In this document: positions 13,656 through 21,973 of the stretch, piece after piece | Layout of the letters: every line of letters starts with the position of its first letter | How positions within the stretch are numbered: the first letter of the stretch is position 1 | DNA from: Candidatus Peregrinibacteria bacterium Greene1014_49 | Lineage (GTDB): Bacteria; Patescibacteriota; Gracilibacteria; Peribacterales; Peribacteraceae | DNA: 34,253 nt | NCBI GenBank assembly: GCA_007376635.1 | Contig: VMGQ01000006.1 | Span: 1 to 34,253 of the forward strand | Direction of reading: 5' to 3' | Translations under genes and position numbers: made by a program | The notes under the pieces: model-generated | Databases searched by the model: none | Told to the model about the DNA's origin: nothing | What the model saw: the letters and a program-made list of their open reading frames with translations, nothing else

Positions 13656-14708
13656 ATGAATCGCGTCGTTCGTATTCAGGCGTTTGTGGAGACCATCTGG
13701 CAGTGGTATTCCCACAATAAACGCATGCTTCCCTGGCGTGATTTGCCCGATGCCGATCCTGCATTGCGTGCGTATAAGGTGATGATTTCGGAAATCATGT
13801 TGCAACAAACACAGGTAAGCCGAGTAAAAATTGTGTTCAAGGATTTTCTCGAAAGATTCCCGTATATTCAAAACCTCGCTCAGGCATCCAATCGCGAGGT
13901 TCTGCTTGCGTGGAGGGGGATGGGCTACAACAGCAGAGCGTTGAGATTGAGAGATGCGGCACAGAAAATAGTTGCGGGTTACGGGTTGCGGGTTACAAGT
14001 CCAGCAACCCGAAACCCGAAACCCGAAACCATGTATTTTCCTTCTTCAATGGAGGAGCTCCAATCCATCCCGGGGATAGGCAACTACACCGCCGCCGCTA
14101 TTCGCAATTTTGCGTTCAACATCCCGACGCCGTGTCTGGATACGAATATCCGCCGGATTCTGCATCGGACATTCGTTGGCCCCGAGAAACCCGATGGGAT
14201 GTGGAAGAAAGACGATGCGTATCTTTTGGAATTGGCAGGGGAGATTTTGCAGACAGCCTTAGAGCGCAAAAAGCATAATGGAAAATGCAAAAATATCGTT
14301 CGTACTCCGGCTGAGTGGCACGCAGCCTTGATGGATTTCGGCTCGATGATTCAGACGAAACGAAATCCCAAATGGGAAGCATGTCCCCTGACAGCGAGTG
14401 GGATAATGAAAACAAGTCCACAAGCACTTGCGAGAGCTGAAAATCGTAAATCGCAAATCGTAAATCGCAAATCGTTTGAGCCGGGGCGTCTTGTCGGCAC
14501 GCGTTTCATTCCCAACCGCATCTTTCGTGGGAAAGTGATCGAGGAACTGCGTGATGCCGCGGGATTATCCCTGGAAACCATTGGCAAGAATATCTGCATC
14601 GATTGGTCCAAAACCCATCGGAAATGGCTTCAGAGCATTCTGGATACATTGCTACGAGAAAGGATGTTGCAGGTACAGAAGGGGAGGTACCGTTTGTTTG
14701 AGGGATAA
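13656..14708 (+). CDS. mutY: A/G-specific adenine glycosylase MutY-like, lacking Fe-S cysteines
   Basis: Removes adenine mispaired with 8-oxoguanine. The 350-residue protein has PWRDLPDADPALRAYKVMIS, the catalytic Glu in SEIMLQQTQVSRV, WRGMGYNSRALRL, the helix-hairpin-helix SIPGIGNYTAAAI and the catalytic Asp in PCLDTNIRRIL. In the usual Fe-S loop, family members have C-x6-C-x2-C-x5-C. Here the segment reads MIQTKRNPKWEACPLTASG, with Gln and Trp in the first two positions, so no cluster can form. Two repeat-derived insertions are present, at residues about 105-125 and 262-274. The C-terminal 80 residues (RLVGTRFIPNRIFRGKVIEE) are unlike the NUDIX-type MutY tail. The start at 13656 is supported by the promoter. 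Confidence 0.85.
   Translation: MNRVVRIQAFVETIWQWYSHNKRMLPWRDLPDADPALRAYKVMISEIMLQQTQVSRVKIVFKDFLERFPYIQNLAQASNREVLLAWRGMGYNSRALRLRDAAQKIVAGYGLRVTSPATRNPKPETMYFPSSMEELQSIPGIGNYTAAAIRNFAFNIPTPCLDTNIRRILHRTFVGPEKPDGMWKKDDAYLLELAGEILQTALERKKHNGKCKNIVRTPAEWHAALMDFGSMIQTKRNPKWEACPLTASGIMKTSPQALARAENRKSQIVNRKSFEPGRLVGTRFIPNRIFRGKVIEELRDAAGLSLETIGKNICIDWSKTHRKWLQSILDTLLRERMLQVQKGRYRLFEG
13971..14030. repeat. Inverted pair of heptamer arrays inside mutY
   Basis: The left arm has 7-bp units GTTGCGG, GTTACGG, GTTGCGG, GTTACAA (13971-13998). The right arm has the complementary type: CAACCCG then AAACCCG repeats (about 14004-14030). Together they can fold into a long GC-rich hairpin. They remain in frame and encode LRVTSPATRNPKPETM between AGYG and FPSSMEEL, which are adjacent in normal MutY proteins. 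Confidence 0.88.
14441..14475. repeat. Heptamer tandem array inside mutY, near the 3' end
   Basis: Five tandem 7-bp units alternating AAATCGT and AAATCGC (35 bp). It encodes ENRKSQIVNRKS between ALARA and FEPGRL, at the junction of the glycosylase core and the C-terminal region. Confidence 0.93.
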
Positions 14709-14713
14709 CAACG

Positions 14714-15313
14714 CTATTTTTTTGCTCCCATCGCTGTCTGCAATCTCAGTAAGGGTGAGTCGTTCACTCCTCCTGCTGCAATCGGAGGCGGTGCCATGGC
14801 CTCTTTGGAAAGTGTTGGGCGGAAACGATTCTTGAAACGCAAGATCATAAACAGTATTCCACCCAGCACAATAACGCCGATCACTGCTCCTGCAATAATG
14901 AGAGCCGAGGGAGGAGATACAGATTCTCTCGTCTGCGCAGCTTCATGAGGTACCTGCTCACCAGTCTCTTGAATCAGGAGCTCTTCTTCCGTAAGAGGTT
15001 CAGGTTCGGTTAGTTCTGTAGGTGGCTCGTACACAGCTGCAGTCTCTTCTTCTGTCGGATCCAGGGCAGCAGATTCTTCTGCAATTGCCGGTTCCGCCTC
15101 TGGAGAAATCGTCTTTGTCTCGCCGTTACGGTAGAAAATACGGTCGCGCAATTCCATCTGTATGGTCTGTTCCTCTGAAGTTCGTGGTGTGTCCGATGTC
15201 TGTGCTTCTGCGGGGACATCGAAGAGATCCTCGGGAGTCATGTATGCATGCGACGGAGACGGGAGTACCCCTACAGTAGCGAGCGCGATGATGGTGATGA
15301 AAATGCGACGCAT
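14714..15313 (-). CDS. Exported, membrane-anchored acidic protein, hypothetical
   Basis: A 199-residue protein with a signal peptide (MRRIFITIIALATVGVLPSP, likely cut after SHA). A Glu/Thr/Pro-rich region follows (about residues 30-135, e.g. EEETAAVYEPPTELTEPEPL), then one membrane helix (ALIIAGAVIGVIVLGGILFMI, about residues 140-160) and a short basic tail (LRFKNRFRPTLSK). This predicts an extracytoplasmic, probably extended acidic stalk with its C-terminus inside. It lies 13 bp downstream of the Cys-rich surface protein on the same strand, so the two are probably co-expressed. Function unknown; a role in anchoring or spacing the surface protein is speculation. Confidence 0.65.
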   Translation of the reverse strand: MRRIFITIIALATVGVLPSPSHAYMTPEDLFDVPAEAQTSDTPRTSEEQTIQMELRDRIFYRNGETKTISPEAEPAIAEESAALDPTEEETAAVYEPPTELTEPEPLTEEELLIQETGEQVPHEAAQTRESVSPPSALIIAGAVIGVIVLGGILFMILRFKNRFRPTLSKEAMAPPPIAAGGVNDSPLLRLQTAMGAKK

Positions 15314-15326
15314 GTTGCGGGGATTA

Positions 15327-17198
15327 TTAACTCTCGTAGAACGTGGATTTTACGACGGACGTGGGTATATCGAATCGTAGATGTTCCGTGGAGCCGCCGG
15401 AGCCGAGGCTGAACCAGCGCACATGACTATTGCCTTCTCCTGGACCAAATGCCGTCGTTTGCAGATTGATGTTCTCAAGACTGACCTGTAATTGGGCAGA
15501 TGCGGAACTATTGAGCAAGGGATTGATGACGTTCAGTTCAAGAACGAATGTTTCATATGCTCCCGGATTGATCCGCGTGTTCACGATGGATTCCTGCAGG
15601 TTTTCACATAGGACAAGGAAGAGTCCGGAAATACTGGTTGCTGTGTATGGGGATCCATCGGGATAGAGCGCCTTGCATCTCATATTTGTGGTCTGGTCTG
15701 CCTTGTTGTAGAATCGGACATCGTCTGCAGTGGAAATCACAGTGTTTTTTGCATTCACCGTGAAGAGCAATGTCTCGAGTGCCACATTCCTGCGGGGATG
15801 AAGCGCATCACTGCTTGCCGCGGTGAAGCGGAACTGACCGACTCTACTTTTACCTGTGGGAATGCTCGAATAGTCCCAATCAGGATTGGCGTTCTCCACA
15901 GAAATTATCTTGCCGGAAGTATCTTCCGAAGAACTTGCGGAAGAGGAATGCGACTCTTCTCCGGTAATCACCACGAAGTTGCTGCAGAGAGTTGTGTCAT
16001 TGCCATGACAGAGCTTGATCTCCGCGCCGCGCCGGATCCCCGTTGTATTTGGAAAATCGGAGAGGGCAACCAGGGCTCCAATGTGATTTCCGCTGAGGCA
16101 GGCGAAGTTCGAGCGGTGATTGGCAAAGCCGTTACGCGTATAGACGTGGACACAGGTATCGAAATTTTTTGAGTACTCTACGGAGAACATGGCTCCAGTG
16201 ATGCTTGCGCTATGGAGCACAACGCCTTGTCTTAGTTCTTCTCCTTGTCCTCCATCACCCCCGAACGATCCTCCACCCGCATCATCACTTTCCCCGCCGA
16301 AATCTCCGCCGAGCGTCGGAATGTACACCTTGCATACGTTGTTTGCACACACGTACCCCTGCTTGCTCGTGCATGTTGGCCAGTCGCATCCTTCATGGAA
16401 CAGATCACACGCTTCGCCTCGTTCCAGTATGCCGTTGCCGCAGATCGGTCCTGCCGTACAGGCGCCATCCCTGCATCCGTGGGGGCATATGGTCTGCGCC
16501 ATTGCAATCGTGTTGGATCGCGTGCAGGAGTACTCGTAGAGCATGTTTTCTTCTCCTAGATTTCCGGAGCAAGTATCCGCTGCTGCAAGCGTCTCCCCCG
16601 CATTGGCTTTCGTTTCCCCACGAATTTCGAATCGCTCACCGCCATCACTGTCCTCGCAGAAGTCCCTCGTGCACTGGCTGCAACCGTCACCCGGGATGTC
16701 GTTTCCGTCGTCACATTGCTCTGTACCTTCATCCACAAATCCGTCGCCACACGCGGCGATTTTATTCAGTCCGCTTCTACACGAAAATTGCAACGTTTCC
16801 GAGCTCATCACATAGTACCTCTCTCCTCCTACAATGCGACGGAGTGTGTCCATGCTCCTGTATTGCGGGTGCACGGTGAGTTCTCCTGGGGAGATATAGA
16901 ACGTGCCGATGATGGTCGGTTCTTTTCCGGAGTATTTGTAGACCCAGAAACGAATCACAGTTGCTTTCAGATTTTCTGTAGCCACAGGTGTATCAGTTCC
17001 TGTCGGGCAGATTACAATGTTGTGTTCATCCGCATGGATCGTCACGCCGTTTACAGCTTCCGTTTCGCTATACACATTGATTGGTTGATCGGAAAGTTGT
17101 GCGGGGATTCCCGGTGAGCTCTGAATTCCAGACGTGATCGCGAATGTAGCAATCGTCAGGAATCCTGCAACGGCAATATGCTGTGAACGGGTTGGCAT
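15327..17198 (-). CDS. Secreted DUF4215-type Cys-rich surface protein
   Basis: A 623-residue exported protein with an N-terminal hydrophobic signal (IAVAGFLTIATFAITSGI). Residues about 25-135 form an unrecognised domain. A DUF4215-type repeat follows (CGDGFVDEGTEQCDDGN and IPGDGCSQCTRDFC), then a second, divergent copy (ICGNGILERGEACDLFHEGC). After a Gly/Ser/Asp-rich linker (GGDFGGESDDAGGGSFGGDG) there are beta-rich C-terminal regions without a membrane anchor. Many Cys residues suggest disulfides outside the cell. The ATG at 17198 is preferred over the one at 17222, because a good -10 box ends directly against the latter. It probably forms a unit with the following acidic membrane protein. 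Confidence 0.7.
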   Translation of the reverse strand: MPTRSQHIAVAGFLTIATFAITSGIQSSPGIPAQLSDQPINVYSETEAVNGVTIHADEHNIVICPTGTDTPVATENLKATVIRFWVYKYSGKEPTIIGTFYISPGELTVHPQYRSMDTLRRIVGGERYYVMSSETLQFSCRSGLNKIAACGDGFVDEGTEQCDDGNDIPGDGCSQCTRDFCEDSDGGERFEIRGETKANAGETLAAADTCSGNLGEENMLYEYSCTRSNTIAMAQTICPHGCRDGACTAGPICGNGILERGEACDLFHEGCDWPTCTSKQGYVCANNVCKVYIPTLGGDFGGESDDAGGGSFGGDGGQGEELRQGVVLHSASITGAMFSVEYSKNFDTCVHVYTRNGFANHRSNFACLSGNHIGALVALSDFPNTTGIRRGAEIKLCHGNDTTLCSNFVVITGEESHSSSASSSEDTSGKIISVENANPDWDYSSIPTGKSRVGQFRFTAASSDALHPRRNVALETLLFTVNAKNTVISTADDVRFYNKADQTTNMRCKALYPDGSPYTATSISGLFLVLCENLQESIVNTRINPGAYETFVLELNVINPLLNSSASAQLQVSLENINLQTTAFGPGEGNSHVRWFSLGSGGSTEHLRFDIPTSVVKSTFYES

Positions 17199-17222
17199 AT
17201 AGAGTGTGTGGGTATTGTTCAT

Positions 17223-17250
17223 ATTGTATCAGAAATTGTAAAATTTGCAA
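17223..17250 (-). promoter_or_regulatory. Promoter of the Cys-rich surface protein gene
   Basis: On the minus strand TTGCAA (17250-17245) and TACAAT (17228-17223) are 16 bp apart, with TGA before the -10 box (extended -10). Transcription would begin near 17216, inside the first possible ATG codon region, which argues for the second ATG at 17198. Confidence 0.6.
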
Positions 17251-17265
17251 TATGGTTCAATACGT

Positions 17266-17338
17266 CATGGTAGAGACGGCACGCTGTGCCGTCTCCGATA
17301 TTCGGGAAAAGACGGCACAGCGTGCCGTCTCTACCATG
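17266..17338. repeat. 29-bp perfect inverted repeat whose arms are themselves palindromic
   Basis: Arms at 17266-17294 and 17310-17338 are exact reverse complements, separated by 15 bp. Each arm also contains AGACGGCAC-GCT-GTGCCGTCT, so the element can fold as one long hairpin or as two small ones. The GTAGAGAC...GTCTCTAC ends place it with the other GTAG/CTAC palindromes. It lies between rny and the surface protein gene, both transcribed leftward. Confidence 0.92.
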
Positions 17339-17354
17339 GATCCATTTTTCATCA

Positions 17355-18911
17355 TCATTTCGCCATTCCCTCAATTCTGCGTTCCCGGATGACGTTTACC
17401 TTGATCACGCCCGGGTAGGTAAGTTCCTTTTCGATCTTCTCAGCAATGTCCTTGGCGAGTTTTTCCTGGGCGAGATCGTCGATCTTTACCGTATCCACAT
17501 ACACGCGCACTTCGCGGCCGGCCGAGATGGCAAATGCGCGAGAGACGCCGGCGAAACTCTTGGCGACTTCCTCAAGCTCTTTCAAACGCTTGAAGTACGA
17601 CTCGATGGATTCGCGGCGAGCTCCCGGGCGTGCTCCAGAGATCGCATCGGCGGCTGCGACAATGAATGCCTCTGGCGATGCCATCGGGATATCTTCATGA
17701 TGGGCGGCTACACAGTGGACGACTTCAGGCCTCACCTTGAAGCGGTTACAAATCTCGACACCGATTTCCACGTGTGTTCCCGGCACTTCATGGTCGAGAG
17801 CCTTGCCAACGTCATGGAGAAGACATCCTTCAACGACGATCTGTTTGTCCGCGCCGATTTCTTCGGCAAGCATGCGGCCGATGTGCGCCATTTCCACGGA
17901 ATGCTTAAGGATATTTTGTCCATAGCTTGTGCGAAATCGGAGGCGTCCGATGATTTTCAGAAGATCTTGAGGGTAGTTTGGAATATTGAGTTCTTCGCAA
18001 GCCCTACGCCCGAATTCGAGCATCATCTTGCCGACCTCCTCTTTCATCTTCGTAACAATTTCCTCGATGCGTGCCGGCTGGATGCGACCGTCTTTCACAA
18101 GTTTTTCCATAGCGAGTTTTGCCACATAGCGGCGTGCGAGGTCGTAACCGGAAATGATGATCGCTCCCGGGGTGTCGTCGATGATGATATCCACGCCTGT
18201 TGCCTGTTCAAACGCGGTGATGTTGCGTCCTTCCTTACCGATGATCTTGCCTTTCACGTCGTCACTGGGCAATTGCACGATGGTCGATGTGGATTCCGTC
18301 GCGGTCTCCGATGCGTAGCGTTGCATGGCTTGCGCGAGGAGATCTTTGGCTTCCTCCTCCACGCCCACCTCCATTTTTTCCCGGAGAGCTTTCACTTGCT
18401 TCGCAAAGAATCCTGCGTACTCATTTTCCAGTTCTTTCGAGAGCTGCGCTTTGGCTTCTTCTTCGGAGAGCTTGCTGACCTGTTCGAGGGCGCTGCGGTG
18501 CTTCGCGGCACCTTCTGCAAGTTCTGTTTTCAGTTCTTCTACTTCCTTCTGCTTGTTATCAAGGTTCACGCGATCCCGTTCGATGCTTTTCGCTTTTTCA
18601 TCGATGCTGCGCTCCTTTTCTTCAAGTCGTGCCTGTTCTTTCTGTATTTTGTTCGTGAGCTCATTTGCGGCGATCTTCGCCTCAGAAATAATTTCTTTAG
18701 CATTAGCACGAGCCTCTGCCTCAACGGCACGAGCGGAAGACTGAGCTTGGCTGAGCTTCAGATCGATCTCTTTCAACTTGGATTCCTTTGCGGAAATCTC
18801 GGTCTGCAGGGCGGTGCTGATCTTCTTTCCTTTTGAAAAGGTGAACCAGCCGACGAGGAGGCCTAAGAGGAACGCAGCTCCTATAATCAGATAGACGATG
18901 GTGTTTTCCAT
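17355..18911 (-). CDS. rny: Ribonuclease Y
   Basis: Membrane-anchored endoribonuclease that starts mRNA decay. The 518-residue protein has an N-terminal membrane helix (IVYLIIGAAFLLGLLVGWF) and a long coiled coil (about residues 30-205, Glu/Lys/Ala-rich). A KH domain contains VKGKIIGKEGRNITAFEQ and GVDIIIDDTPGAI. The HD domain has ILKHSVEMAHIGRMLA, GCLLHDVGKALDHE and ISGARPGARRESIESY. The end KVNVIRERRIEGMAK is typical. The ATG at 18911 gives MENTIVYL, the normal family start. It is monocistronic, bounded by the nested palindrome downstream and a 359-bp gene-free region upstream. Confidence 0.97.
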   Translation of the reverse strand: MENTIVYLIIGAAFLLGLLVGWFTFSKGKKISTALQTEISAKESKLKEIDLKLSQAQSSARAVEAEARANAKEIISEAKIAANELTNKIQKEQARLEEKERSIDEKAKSIERDRVNLDNKQKEVEELKTELAEGAAKHRSALEQVSKLSEEEAKAQLSKELENEYAGFFAKQVKALREKMEVGVEEEAKDLLAQAMQRYASETATESTSTIVQLPSDDVKGKIIGKEGRNITAFEQATGVDIIIDDTPGAIIISGYDLARRYVAKLAMEKLVKDGRIQPARIEEIVTKMKEEVGKMMLEFGRRACEELNIPNYPQDLLKIIGRLRFRTSYGQNILKHSVEMAHIGRMLAEEIGADKQIVVEGCLLHDVGKALDHEVPGTHVEIGVEICNRFKVRPEVVHCVAAHHEDIPMASPEAFIVAAADAISGARPGARRESIESYFKRLKELEEVAKSFAGVSRAFAISAGREVRVYVDTVKIDDLAQEKLAKDIAEKIEKELTYPGVIKVNVIRERRIEGMAK

Positions 18912-19270
18912 AAAATTCGGGCGGAAGAAAGTGAAATTCCGCCACTCCTTAAGCTCAACCGCGAGGTGCAAGTATACGAAGCGCGATTATGTGAGCAGTG
19001 AAACGCATGGAGAGATGAAGCTTTGGAAGGGGTACCTAAAGAAACGTTTCGGAGAGTGACAGTTCTCTATCATTGTATACGCGTTATTGGTTGCGAGCGA
19101 ATACTATTTTATGGCTTTCTAAAGCCATCGGTACGGAAGAGAGCGGAAAAATGAGGTTGACAGCAGGGATGAGTGATTGAGGTGTACGCTCGTTCAACCA
19201 CGCTTCTGTTCCATGCGTCTATAGAACCTACTTCTAGGCTTCTATAAGGGCTAAAACGAAATACTTAGCT
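18912..19270. other. Gene-free region between divergent rny and the thermonuclease gene
   Basis: No ORF worth annotating. It must hold both promoters. On the minus strand TATACT at 18976-18971 could be the rny -10 box, giving a leader of about 55 nt. On the plus strand TTGACA at 19157-19162 has no convincing -10 partner. Two small symmetric sites are present: GAAACGTTTC at 19041-19050 and ATGGCTTT-CT-AAAGCCAT at 19111-19128, either of which could bind a regulator. Confidence 0.4.
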
Positions 19271-21970
19271 ATGGAATTTACTGTAGGCATTCCCTTTATC
19301 TTCTCTGCACTGTGCAATGCATTCCTTCTTCGTATGCATTGTACATTCCGTACTCTCGGTATCGGCATGCTTCTTGTATTGCTTCTGCGAGCTGTGCCCA
19401 GTGCCTATGCCCGCGCGGTTATCTCTGAAGTGATGTGGGCAGGGACGGATCTGAGTAGCGCGGATGAATGGGTGGAGCTGGCGTGTGAGGATTTAGAAGA
19501 AGCAGAAGATTCAGAAGATTCAGAGGAGTTGATGCCTCGAGAGTGTTTCATCGGCGGATGGTCTTTAACCTATTTGGATTCTAAGAATGTGGAACAGACG
19601 ATGGTGACGTTTTCTTCGGGGACGGTGATTGGCTATGGCAAATATTTTCTTGTGAGTAATTTCTCCGAAGCAGAATCACGATTAGCTATTGTGCCGAATA
19701 TTGTTACATCGGTTGTCAGTATTCCCAATACAAAACTGCTTTTGCGATTGCGCGATGCATTCAACAATATTATGGATGAAGTGGATGACGGAATTGGAGA
19801 TCCCTTTGCCGGATTGAACCTCTCAGGGACGGGAACAAAAGCGAGTATGGAACGATTAGATGTTCTTGTTTCCGGAACATTGAAATCAAATTGGGTGACG
19901 GCATCAATATCAAACAACCTTGATTCGGGCTTTCCTGTGCGGGGTACGCCTGGAGCAGCATTTACATTTTCATCCTCATCCGCAGCACCCTCCAGCGCAG
20001 CACCCGCGGAGGGGTGCTGCTCATCGGTTTCCTCTTCCTCTTCACAATCAACATCTTCCATTTCCAATCTCTTCATCACCGAGATCCTTCCGAACCCCGA
20101 AGGATCGGATACCGAGGAATGGATCGAAATCGGCAATATCGGGAGTAGTCCACTTGCCGTAGCAGGATTACTCCTTTCTACCGGCACAGGAGCGACACGA
20201 AAAATGTTCGCTATTTCTTCTGATGCATCCGGTGGACTTCTTTTCCCCCAGACATTCCGGTCATTCCGAAATCATCAGAGTCATCTCACACTTCCCAATG
20301 ACGGTACAATTGTAACGCTTCTTTCCGGTGACACGGTCATTGATACCATGATGTATCCCGGGATTGCGGAAGGGATGAGTTACGGGCGCAGTGCGGGATC
20401 CGGTTCCTGGCGCGTGTATTGCATTCCTACCGAGAGGGAAGCGAATGTTGAAAAACCCATCGGTCTTTCAATTATGCTGCAATCGGGAAATCTCGATGCT
20501 GAAGAGCAGACATCGATCAACGTGAGTGCTGCCGCTTCCTATCCTCAGGCGCTTAGCAATGCACAGTGTCAGTGGGAATACCCCGATGGCTTTGCACCGG
20601 AGACCTGCAATCCGCCATCGCATGCACTAAGTATGACGGGAGTACACTTGATTACGCTCCGAGCACAACTGGCGTGTGGCAGGGAGGAGCGTGCAACGGT
20701 GACGGTGCGTATTCGTCCGGAAGATGAGCAGTTGATGTCAAAAAATCCTCCTCCCCGTGCGTATGCAAAAAACAGTATCCGTATTTCTGCAGCTGTTCCG
20801 TATTCCTCCAGTCGCAATGGAAGATGGGTCGCACTCCGTAACGTCAGTGAAGAAGCGATTGATCTTACAGGTTTCTCTCTCCATGGAGGGCTGATCCCAA
20901 ATGACCGCCATACCTTCAGTGGTGTTATCTTGTTTCCCCGCGAAGAGCGCAGATTTCCAGGCGAGATGTTGCGTATGGATTTTCCGTTGCCCGGAGGAAG
21001 TATTTTTCTCCGTGATCCAAGCGATACTTTGATTTCTCTTCTCCCATGGACAGAGGTGAAAGATGGAACCATTGTCCGGCAGCCGGTTACCCCTGTGGGA
21101 TCCATTGCCGTTCAAGTGTTGCGTGTTCTCGATGGTGATACATTCGATGTGAGGATTCTCGATACCAAGGATCCCGATCTTCCTGCGTCTGTGCTACACC
21201 GGTGGAGTGCACAGGAACTTTCTCCTTCTCCTTCACTCCATGTGCGCCTCATCGGCATCGATGCATCGGAATTGTTCTATGCATCAGGTGAAATATCGCA
21301 TTCCGGATTAGAGTCTTTAAATTCAGTAAGAGCCCTTACAGAAAATCAAAAGATTGAACTACAATTTGATTCAATAGTTTGGGATAGATACGAGAGGATT
21401 CTGGCCTATGCCCTTTTGCCAAACTCTGAAGAACTTTTGCAAACTGCATTATTGCGGAGTGGAAATGCCTTCGCAGAGCGAGAGTTTCCTCATCCATACC
21501 AAGAATATTTTATTGCAATGGAAGAGGAAGCGAAACTCCAGAAAAAAGGGCTCTGGGCTTCTTCACAGATGCCAACGTTCTTTACTCATGTGCAATCTGT
21601 TGTTACTGCTGCATCCTCTCCATCCTCTGTTTTTCCCCAATTTCTTTCCTTGTCGTCTTCTTCGTCATTTTCGTCTTCTCAACCCATTCGATCCATTGTA
21701 AAGAACATATCTCCCGTCATGACTCCCGCAGTTCTTGCTTCGCAGACGAAGATGAAGTGGAGAGTACAGGCTGCTTCTTCAGCAAACGAGATTGATAGTG
21801 GTTCGTCGCTTCTCAGCAGCGGTAGCCTGCTTGCGCGTTTGAATATTCTTGATGCTGTTTCTGAACAACAGCCTGAAGCTATCGAATCAAGCATTCCTCT
21901 TTCTCTTGCTGAACGCTTTCTGTATTTGCTTGAAGTAATGCTACAAGCATTGCGTTCCATTTTCACATAG
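19271..21970 (+). CDS. Secreted lamin-tail-domain protein with C-terminal thermonuclease domain
   Basis: An 899-residue exported protein. The signal peptide is LGIGMLLVLLLRAVPSAYA; the start may be the Met at 19334 instead. Lamin-tail domains lie near residues 47-210 (VISEVMWAGTDLSSADEWVE) and 275-400 (LFITEILPNPEGSDTEEWIE). A PKD-like segment follows at about 410-490 and a third, weaker lamin-tail domain at about 505-605. A staphylococcal-nuclease domain spans about 612-766. Its catalytic residues are in VRLIGIDASEL (Arg, Asp, Glu) and WDRYERILAYAL (Arg), so it looks active. The C-terminal 130 residues are Ser-rich with an amphipathic end. Likely a surface DNase/RNase for defence or nucleotide scavenging. 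The NYN gene follows 3 bp later. Confidence 0.85.
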   Translation: MEFTVGIPFIFSALCNAFLLRMHCTFRTLGIGMLLVLLLRAVPSAYARAVISEVMWAGTDLSSADEWVELACEDLEEAEDSEDSEELMPRECFIGGWSLTYLDSKNVEQTMVTFSSGTVIGYGKYFLVSNFSEAESRLAIVPNIVTSVVSIPNTKLLLRLRDAFNNIMDEVDDGIGDPFAGLNLSGTGTKASMERLDVLVSGTLKSNWVTASISNNLDSGFPVRGTPGAAFTFSSSSAAPSSAAPAEGCCSSVSSSSSQSTSSISNLFITEILPNPEGSDTEEWIEIGNIGSSPLAVAGLLLSTGTGATRKMFAISSDASGGLLFPQTFRSFRNHQSHLTLPNDGTIVTLLSGDTVIDTMMYPGIAEGMSYGRSAGSGSWRVYCIPTEREANVEKPIGLSIMLQSGNLDAEEQTSINVSAAASYPQALSNAQCQWEYPDGFAPETCNPPSHALSMTGVHLITLRAQLACGREERATVTVRIRPEDEQLMSKNPPPRAYAKNSIRISAAVPYSSSRNGRWVALRNVSEEAIDLTGFSLHGGLIPNDRHTFSGVILFPREERRFPGEMLRMDFPLPGGSIFLRDPSDTLISLLPWTEVKDGTIVRQPVTPVGSIAVQVLRVLDGDTFDVRILDTKDPDLPASVLHRWSAQELSPSPSLHVRLIGIDASELFYASGEISHSGLESLNSVRALTENQKIELQFDSIVWDRYERILAYALLPNSEELLQTALLRSGNAFAEREFPHPYQEYFIAMEEEAKLQKKGLWASSQMPTFFTHVQSVVTAASSPSSVFPQFLSLSSSSSFSSSQPIRSIVKNISPVMTPAVLASQTKMKWRVQAASSANEIDSGSSLLSSGSLLARLNILDAVSEQQPEAIESSIPLSLAERFLYLLEVMLQALRSIFT
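19982..20020. repeat. Repeat-derived hairpin in the linker of the lamin-tail protein
   Basis: GCAGCACCC occurs twice directly (19982-19990, 19997-20005) and once inverted (20012-20020). The second and third can form a 9-bp stem with a 6-nt loop. It encodes SAAPSSAAPAEGCCSS within a Ser-rich linker between the first two lamin-tail domains, the only Cys pair in that linker. Confidence 0.6.
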
Positions 21971-21973
21971 TGC

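Noticed and set aside
1242-14475. Short tandem repeats considered as CRISPR arrays
   Set aside because: Units are 7-8 bp, contiguous and without spacers; no cas gene is present.
17286-18836. 516-codon open frame on the plus strand opposite rny
   Set aside because: rny is unmistakable on the other strand; the antisense frame has no family features.
19157-19186. TTGACA at 19157 as a -35 box
   Set aside because: No acceptable -10 box at 16-18 bp spacing.
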